Assembly (NCBI RefSeq): GCF_050496765.1
Contig: NZ_JBNWEO010000005.1
Coordinates: 62,001 to 126,000 of the forward strand
Direction: 5' to 3'
DNA length: 64,000 bases
Source of the DNA: JAEVLT01 sp050496765
GTDB taxonomy: Bacteria; Bacillota; Bacilli; Bacillales; Cytobacillaceae
Positions within the stretch are counted from its first letter, which is position 1. Each line of letters begins with the position of its first letter. The translations under genes were made by a program, and so were the position numbers. The notes beneath the pieces are model-generated. The model worked only from the letters and a program-made list of their open reading frames with translations, had not been told where the DNA came from and did not search any database. This document shows positions 59,813-64,000 of this stretch, piece after piece.

Positions 59813-60481
59813 GTGAACAAGAAAAAATTGTTGATCCCGGCTCTTGCCATGACCATTGTCGGCGGTAGCTTCGCAGGTGTGTCCTTAACGAAATCTTATG
59901 CTGCTTCTCCGGCAAAAACGGTTCAATCGGAAGAAAACAGCCAGTCAGATGCTGCTGTATTAAAGCAGGCGAAACTGTCTAAAGCGGAAAGTGAAAGCAT
60001 TGCCCTAAAAGCTGTACCAGGAACTGTGAAAGGTTCAGAACTGGAAAATGAAAATGGAAATGCCGTTTATGGTGTGCAAATTGTGGACAAATCCGGCAAG
60101 AAGCAAGATGTAAAAGTCGATGCCAAAACAGGCAAAGTGTTAAAAACAGAAGCAGACAATGAGAATGAGAAAAATGGCGAAGAAAAAGGAAAGGAAGCTG
60201 AAAAAAGCGAAAATCAGGCTGATTTAGCGAAACAGGCAACCCTTTCAAAAGCAGATAGTGAGGCCATTGCGCTTAAAGCTGTTCCTGGGACAGTCAAATC
60301 ATCCGGTCTAGAAGATGAGAATGGCAAAGTTGTTTACGGTGTTCAAGTCACTGGTAAAGATGGCAAAACAAGTGATGTAAAAATCGATGCCAAAACAGGC
60401 AAAGTGTTAAAAACAGAAGCAGATGGCAATGAAAAAGAGCAAAATGGCAAAGAAGCCGATGGAGAACAAGCAAATCAGTAA
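59813..60481 (+). CDS. Secreted protein with two tandem PepSY domains
   Basis: A 222-aa exported protein: signal peptide LLIPALAMTIVGGSFAGV ending SYA-A, then two similar repeats of about 65 aa. Both contain ALKAVPGTVK, VYGVQ, then DVKVDAKTGKVLKTEAD or DVKIDAKTGKVLKTEAD, separated by a Glu/Lys-rich linker. PepSY domains are often linked to protease inhibition or modulation outside the cell. The start is GTG 59813, 7 nt behind AGGAGG; ATG 59807 is only one base from that site. Confidence 0.86.
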   Translation: MNKKKLLIPALAMTIVGGSFAGVSLTKSYAASPAKTVQSEENSQSDAAVLKQAKLSKAESESIALKAVPGTVKGSELENENGNAVYGVQIVDKSGKKQDVKVDAKTGKVLKTEADNENEKNGEEKGKEAEKSENQADLAKQATLSKADSEAIALKAVPGTVKSSGLEDENGKVVYGVQVTGKDGKTSDVKIDAKTGKVLKTEADGNEKEQNGKEADGEQANQ

Positions 60482-60521
60482 GTTTTTTTAAAGGAGTATC
60501 CCCCTCTTCCAATTTTACATG

Positions 60522-60550
60522 CGGCATGGCCACTGGCCAGCCGTATTTTT
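60522..60550 (+). terminator. Terminator of the PepSY gene
   Basis: CGGC-A-TGGC pairs with GCCA-GCCG (one bulge), followed by TATTTTTG. Confidence 0.65.
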
Positions 60551-60625
60551 GTTGGTTTTGGACAGGATGTGCACGAATGAGAAAGGCCGGTATGATGCAA
60601 TAAGAGGAAAAATTTGTTCAACGCG

Positions 60626-60940
60626 TCATGGGAAGCCATGTCAAGGCCCATCAACCGTGGGAAACCCGCCCGGCGGTCGATGAGTAGCCCCGTCAAGGCC
60701 CGTCAACCGTGGAAAAGCCGCCCCAAGGTCGATAAGAAGCCTCGTCAAGGCCCGTCAACCGTGGAAAACCCGTTCGGTGGTCGATAAGAAGCCCCTTCAA
60801 GGCCCGTCAACCGCAAAAAACCCGCCCCAAGGTCGATAAGAAGCCCCTTTAAGGCCCGTCAACCGCAAAAAACCCGCCCCAAGGTCGATAAGAAGCCCCG
60901 TCAAGGCCCGTCAACCGCAAAAAACCCGCCGGGTGGTCAC
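60626..60940 (-). repeat. Inverted second array of the 52-bp repeat (about six units)
   Basis: GGTCGA anchors at 60675, 60727, 60779, 60831 and 60883 and a degenerate GGTCAC at 60935 are exactly 52 bp apart. Unit segments AAGCCCCTTTAAGGCCCGTC, AACCGCAAAAAACCCG and CCCCAAGGTCGATAAG are the reverse complement of the 28.9 kb array. The outer units are more diverged. This array and the flanking DNA fill the 670-bp PepSY-ABC gap; no gene is seen there. Confidence 0.95.
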
Positions 60941-61152
60941 TGAAATAAGCAATCCCTTCAAAAGCCTTACCCAATTAACAGCAAATGCCACGCGAAACCA
61001 TCGGAAAAAGAACCAGTTAACAATCCGTTTCACGACAGATGAGAAACCTCTCATTTAATTTTGACCTGAATTTCATAAAACAATGTCCTTGCTTTTAATG
61101 TTGACCGGAGAAAATGGTGGCGGTACTGATTTTTCAACAAAGGAGGGCAATT

Positions 61153-61914
61153 ATGATCCACGTAAAGGATTTATCAAAAGTATATGACAACGGATTTAAA
61201 GCAGTGAGTAATCTAAGCCTTCATGTCAAAAGCGGTGATATCTACGGTTTTTTAGGACCAAATGGAGCAGGGAAAACAACAACGATCCGGATGCTGAATG
61301 GATTAATCAAGCCAACTGGCGGGGAGGTTACCATTGAAGGGACACTTGTGAAGCAAGACGAACCATCCGTGAAAAGAAAGATCGGAGTTTTGCCGGAGTC
61401 GCATGGGTACTACAACTGGATGACCGGTTACGAATATTTAACCTTTTTTGCCGAACTGTATGACGTCCCAAAAGAGATTCGCACAGAACGAGTGATAAAC
61501 GTGCTGGAAATGGTCGGAATGAGTGAAAAAAAGAATATTCGGATCGGGCAGTACTCACGCGGGATGAGGCAGCGGATCGGCATCGCGAAAACCATTGTTC
61601 ATCAGCCATCACTGATTTTCCTTGATGAGCCTACATTGGGTCTTGATCCCCAAGGGCAAAAGGATATTCAGAAAATTATTTTGGATCTCAATCAAAAGCA
61701 AGGAGTCACGGTGTTTATCACTTCTCATTTGCTAAAAGAAATCGCAGAAATCTGCAACCGGGTTGCCATTGTGAAAAAGGGACGCCTTCTTGAAGAAGGA
61801 GAAATTTCACAACTGCTTCATAAATATGAACGGAAAATTCAATCTCCAGATAGCAGCCAGCCTGTGACCCTCGAAGATGTCTTTTTCTATGTAACAAAGG
61901 AAGGTGAACAATGA
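61153..61914 (+). CDS. ABC transporter ATP-binding protein
   Basis: A 253-aa ATPase: Walker A GPNGAGKTTT near residue 38, signature YSRGMRQRIGIAK near residue 134, Walker B SLIFLDEPTLGLDP near residue 152 and the H-loop TSHLLKE. The architecture is that of ABC-2 type exporters. The frame opens earlier, but ATG 61153 behind AGGAGGG is the start. It is followed, almost overlapping, by the permease gene. The substrate is unknown. Confidence 0.94.
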   Translation: MIHVKDLSKVYDNGFKAVSNLSLHVKSGDIYGFLGPNGAGKTTTIRMLNGLIKPTGGEVTIEGTLVKQDEPSVKRKIGVLPESHGYYNWMTGYEYLTFFAELYDVPKEIRTERVINVLEMVGMSEKKNIRIGQYSRGMRQRIGIAKTIVHQPSLIFLDEPTLGLDPQGQKDIQKIILDLNQKQGVTVFITSHLLKEIAEICNRVAIVKKGRLLEEGEISQLLHKYERKIQSPDSSQPVTLEDVFFYVTKEGEQ

Positions 61915-61915
61915 A

Positions 61916-62674
61916 ATGAAGTCCGCATTAATACGAAAAGAAATAAAAGAACATGTACTTTCGAAAAAAGGCATTTGGATTTTCTTTGCAGTCACCATTC
62001 TGTTCAGCGGCCTGGCGTTCAGCTTTATTTCAGTAAAAGAGTTAAGCCTGCTGGCACAGGTTGAAGTGAATATGACATTTATGAAAGTGATGGTAGGTCT
62101 CAGCGTTCTCGTTTCCCTTGTGCTGGGAGCCACGATGTATTCGAGCGAAAAAGAGCAGGGAACATTGGAAAGCTTAATGCTCACCCCGTTAAGCCGCATG
62201 CAGATCACGCTCAGTAAAGTCAGCGGAATCATTGTTTTTTGGCTTGTTCTTTCCTTGCTGTCCTTGCCGTATTTTTACGCGCTCGCAAATGGTACGAACT
62301 TATTCCCGAAAATTCTTGTGTTTCTTTACTTGATTGCTTTCCCGTTGGTGATTGCCTTTACTTGCCTATCATTAGCCTTTTCGGCTTGGCTGTCTTCAAC
62401 AAAAAACGCGTTAATGCTATCAATCGTCTTGTTTATCGTAACCGCCATTCCTATGTTTTTGTCGACAACAATGAAAAAGGCGGGTTTCGCCTACCTGTTT
62501 GATCGGCTAAGTCCGATTTCTTCAAGCTTGCTCGCCATGAAAGATTATTTTGTAAATAAGTTATCAGCAGCTATTATTCTAGTCGATATTTTACCGATTA
62601 TTGGGTTTTTCTTTATTGCTTTTGCAAGCTTGTACTATGCCAGCAGCAAACTTGATTTTAAAGGAGGCGAATGA
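61916..62674 (+). CDS. ABC-2 type transporter permease
   Basis: A 252-aa membrane protein with about six helices (IFFAVTILFSGLAFSFI; VMVGLSVLVSLVLGATMY; IIVFWLVLSLLSLPYFYALA; ILVFLYLIAFPLVIAF; ALMLSIVLFIVTAIPMF; a last helix IILVDILPIIGFFFIAFASL). SSEKEQGTLESLMLTPLSR after helix 2 is the ABC-2 signature. ATG 61916 has AAGGAAGG 11 nt upstream; GTG 61904 is an alternative overlapping the ATPase gene. It overlaps the next gene by 4 nt. Confidence 0.9.
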   Translation: MKSALIRKEIKEHVLSKKGIWIFFAVTILFSGLAFSFISVKELSLLAQVEVNMTFMKVMVGLSVLVSLVLGATMYSSEKEQGTLESLMLTPLSRMQITLSKVSGIIVFWLVLSLLSLPYFYALANGTNLFPKILVFLYLIAFPLVIAFTCLSLAFSAWLSSTKNALMLSIVLFIVTAIPMFLSTTMKKAGFAYLFDRLSPISSSLLAMKDYFVNKLSAAIILVDILPIIGFFFIAFASLYYASSKLDFKGGE

Positions 62675-63234
62675 TGATGAAAAAGTTATGGATTGTATTG
62701 GTTCTTTTCAGTGCAATTGTTTCTGCCTCTTTCGATAATCTTGGACATGCAGCTGCGGCTGGAAATAATTCCGTTGACATTCAAATTCTTTCGCCAACAA
62801 AAGTACGCAATTATCCCGGCTTCGAAACAAAAGTTGATGTAAAAATCACAAACCGGACGGGGACTGCTTTGACAAAAGCAATGGTCTATATCACAATGGC
62901 TGATTTAGGAAAACATTGGACAGTGAATCTGGAAGACTACAGTGCGGATAAACCAGTTCCAATTCCCACGCTTGCTCCAGGACAATCAATAAAGCTATCG
63001 TTGCCGGTCCGTTTCGTTTATACTAGTCATTATAAGCTATATGTTACGGTAAGCAGCGATACAGATCTGGCGATTTACTCAAGCAATGCCATCCCTGTTG
63101 AAATCTTAGGAAACACGAAAATCAATCCTACACTCGTTTCGGTGGTTGCTATGGTGGAACCATTGCTGCTCCTCGCCATCCTCTTATTTGCCCTGCTGAG
63201 GGGCAGGAAGCTAAAGGACGAATCGAAAGATTGA
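62671..63234 (+). CDS. Exported, C-terminally anchored accessory protein of the ABC operon
   Basis: A 187-aa protein: signal peptide LWIVLVLFSAIVSASF, then one beta-rich domain (VDIQILSPTKVRNYPGFETK, KVDVKITNRTG; LAPGQSIKLSLPVRFVYTSH) resembling NEW3-type or CARDB-like adhesion folds, then a C-terminal helix (VVAMVEPLLLLAILLFALL) and a short basic tail. It starts at one of three tandem ATGs (62671, 62674, 62677) behind AAGGAGG; the second or third has better spacing. It is probably a partner of the ABC permease. Confidence 0.8.
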   Translation: MMMKKLWIVLVLFSAIVSASFDNLGHAAAAGNNSVDIQILSPTKVRNYPGFETKVDVKITNRTGTALTKAMVYITMADLGKHWTVNLEDYSADKPVPIPTLAPGQSIKLSLPVRFVYTSHYKLYVTVSSDTDLAIYSSNAIPVEILGNTKINPTLVSVVAMVEPLLLLAILLFALLRGRKLKDESKD

Positions 63235-63277
63235 GCAGGGAGTATTTTTTTGTGTAAATTTTTAGGAGAGAATTAGG

Positions 63278-63955
63278 ATGAAAAAAATTTTGATTATTGA
63301 AGATGAAGAAAGCATTTCGGAATTTTTATCATTAGAATTGGAGCATGAAGGATTTGAAGTCGAAGTGGCGTATGAGGGAAGGCAGGGGCTGGATATTGCC
63401 TTAAACCGCTCATTTGATTTGATTTTGCTTGACTTAATGCTTCCGGGTCTCAACGGTGTTGAGATTTGCCGTCGAATCCGTACGGTAAAGGACACACCAA
63501 TCATTATGCTGACTGCTAGAGACAGTGTCTTTGATCGTGTAATGGGGCTTGACAGCGGCGCAGATGACTATATTCCGAAGCCTTTTGCAATTGAAGAATT
63601 GCTTGCGAGGATGCGGGTGATTTTTAGAAGAATTGAAAAAACCGCCAATAAATTAGTGCAGACGATTCAATTCCGTGACATTGAAGTCAATACAGTGGCC
63701 AGAACGGTTCAACGGGGAACAGAAATTATTGAGCTGACGAAACGCGAATACGATTTACTGCTATTATTTTTGCAAAATATAAACCGCGTTTTAACAAGAG
63801 AAGTGATCCTGGATCAAATTTGGGGCTATGATATCGCCATTGAAACAAATGTTGTCGATGTGTATATTCGGTATTTACGGAATAAGATCAATCCGGATAC
63901 TGGCGAAAATTATATTGAAACGGTACGCGGGGTTGGTTATGTGATGCGGGAATGA
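63278..63955 (+). CDS. OmpR/PhoB-family response regulator
   Basis: A 225-aa two-domain regulator. Receiver domain: acidic pocket IIEDEES near residue 7, phospho-acceptor Asp in FDLILLDLMLPGLNGVE near residue 51, Thr in IIMLTARDS and Lys in YIPKPFAIEELL near residue 101. The C-terminal winged helix has LTKREYDLLLLFLQNINRVL and NVVDVYIRYLRNKI then VRGVGYVM. It overlaps the next kinase gene by 4 nt. It may control the upstream ABC operon. Confidence 0.95.
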   Translation: MKKILIIEDEESISEFLSLELEHEGFEVEVAYEGRQGLDIALNRSFDLILLDLMLPGLNGVEICRRIRTVKDTPIIMLTARDSVFDRVMGLDSGADDYIPKPFAIEELLARMRVIFRRIEKTANKLVQTIQFRDIEVNTVARTVQRGTEIIELTKREYDLLLLFLQNINRVLTREVILDQIWGYDIAIETNVVDVYIRYLRNKINPDTGENYIETVRGVGYVMRE

Positions 63956-64000
63956 ATTTCTTTCGGAACAAACTTACAAATTTGAAAATCAAATGGAAGC
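63952..64000 (+). CDS. Sensor histidine kinase, 5' end only
   Basis: ATG 63952 overlaps the response-regulator stop (ATGA) and encodes MNFFRNKLTNLKIKWK before the window ends. The call rests on the overlap and on the basic N-terminus usual before a first membrane helix; no kinase domain is visible. Confidence 0.7.
   Translation, partial: MNFFRNKLTNLKIKWK

Overview
The window reads as a chromosomal segment of a spore-forming, low-to-moderate GC Bacillaceae (Firmicutes). The evidence is gene order matching Bacillus subtilis (trxB-yvcI-rapZ-yvcK-whiA-crh, clpP beside a tRNA-Arg, sigL, cggR-gapA-pgk-tpiA-gpmI-eno, secG-est-rnr-smpB-ssrA), strong AGGAGG ribosome sites, a CtsR box, a CotF-type coat protein and an aa3 quinol oxidase. 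I cannot name the species.

Backbone, 1-28.7 kb: the histidine operon hisZ(partial)-G-D-B-H-A-F-I-E; a TPR protein; thioredoxin reductase; the rapZ/yvcK/whiA/crh cell-envelope and carbon-control operon; clpP under a CtsR-overlapped promoter; tRNA-Arg(CCG); sigma-54; the complete lower-glycolysis operon under CggR; then secG, carboxylesterase, RNase R, SmpB and tmRNA. Two large non-coding tandem arrays lie here: seventeen TCGAC boxes at 21-bp steps (23.27-23.61 kb), and fifteen perfect 52-bp units after ssrA (28.86-29.66 kb). The 52-bp repeat recurs inverted at 60.6-60.9 kb.

Accessory region, 29.7-56 kb, AT-richer by eye: a coat protein, a DUF1002 protein, a YIEGIA pair and an NhaC antiporter lead into a metal-resistance and respiration block. 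It holds cadC-cadA, a cation diffusion facilitator (CDF) gene broken by two different insertion sequences, a qoxABCD quinol oxidase with a heme A synthase relative, a second Zn/Cd ATPase, a histidine-rich small protein, a CzrA-type repressor, a MATE pump and a CzcD exporter. Two near-identical IS3-family copies, each with its own 3-bp target duplication, one ISLre2 element with a 9-bp duplication and one IS200-type element sit here. The second IS3 copy splits a YwaF-like membrane protein gene.

Tail, 56-64 kb: a DHA2 drug exporter, a chemotaxis receptor, a secreted double-PepSY protein, the inverted 52-bp array, an ABC exporter operon, and a PhoB-type response regulator followed by the start of its sensor kinase.

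The most striking observation is cadA. It is intact over about 710 codons except for an in-frame TGA that replaces exactly the first cysteine of the N-terminal CxxC metal site (giving UxxC). A perfect 7-bp stem-loop follows, its apex 22 nt downstream, within the geometry of a bacterial selenocysteine insertion element. It may instead be a simple nonsense mutation. No selenocysteine machinery lies in the window, so the matter is open.
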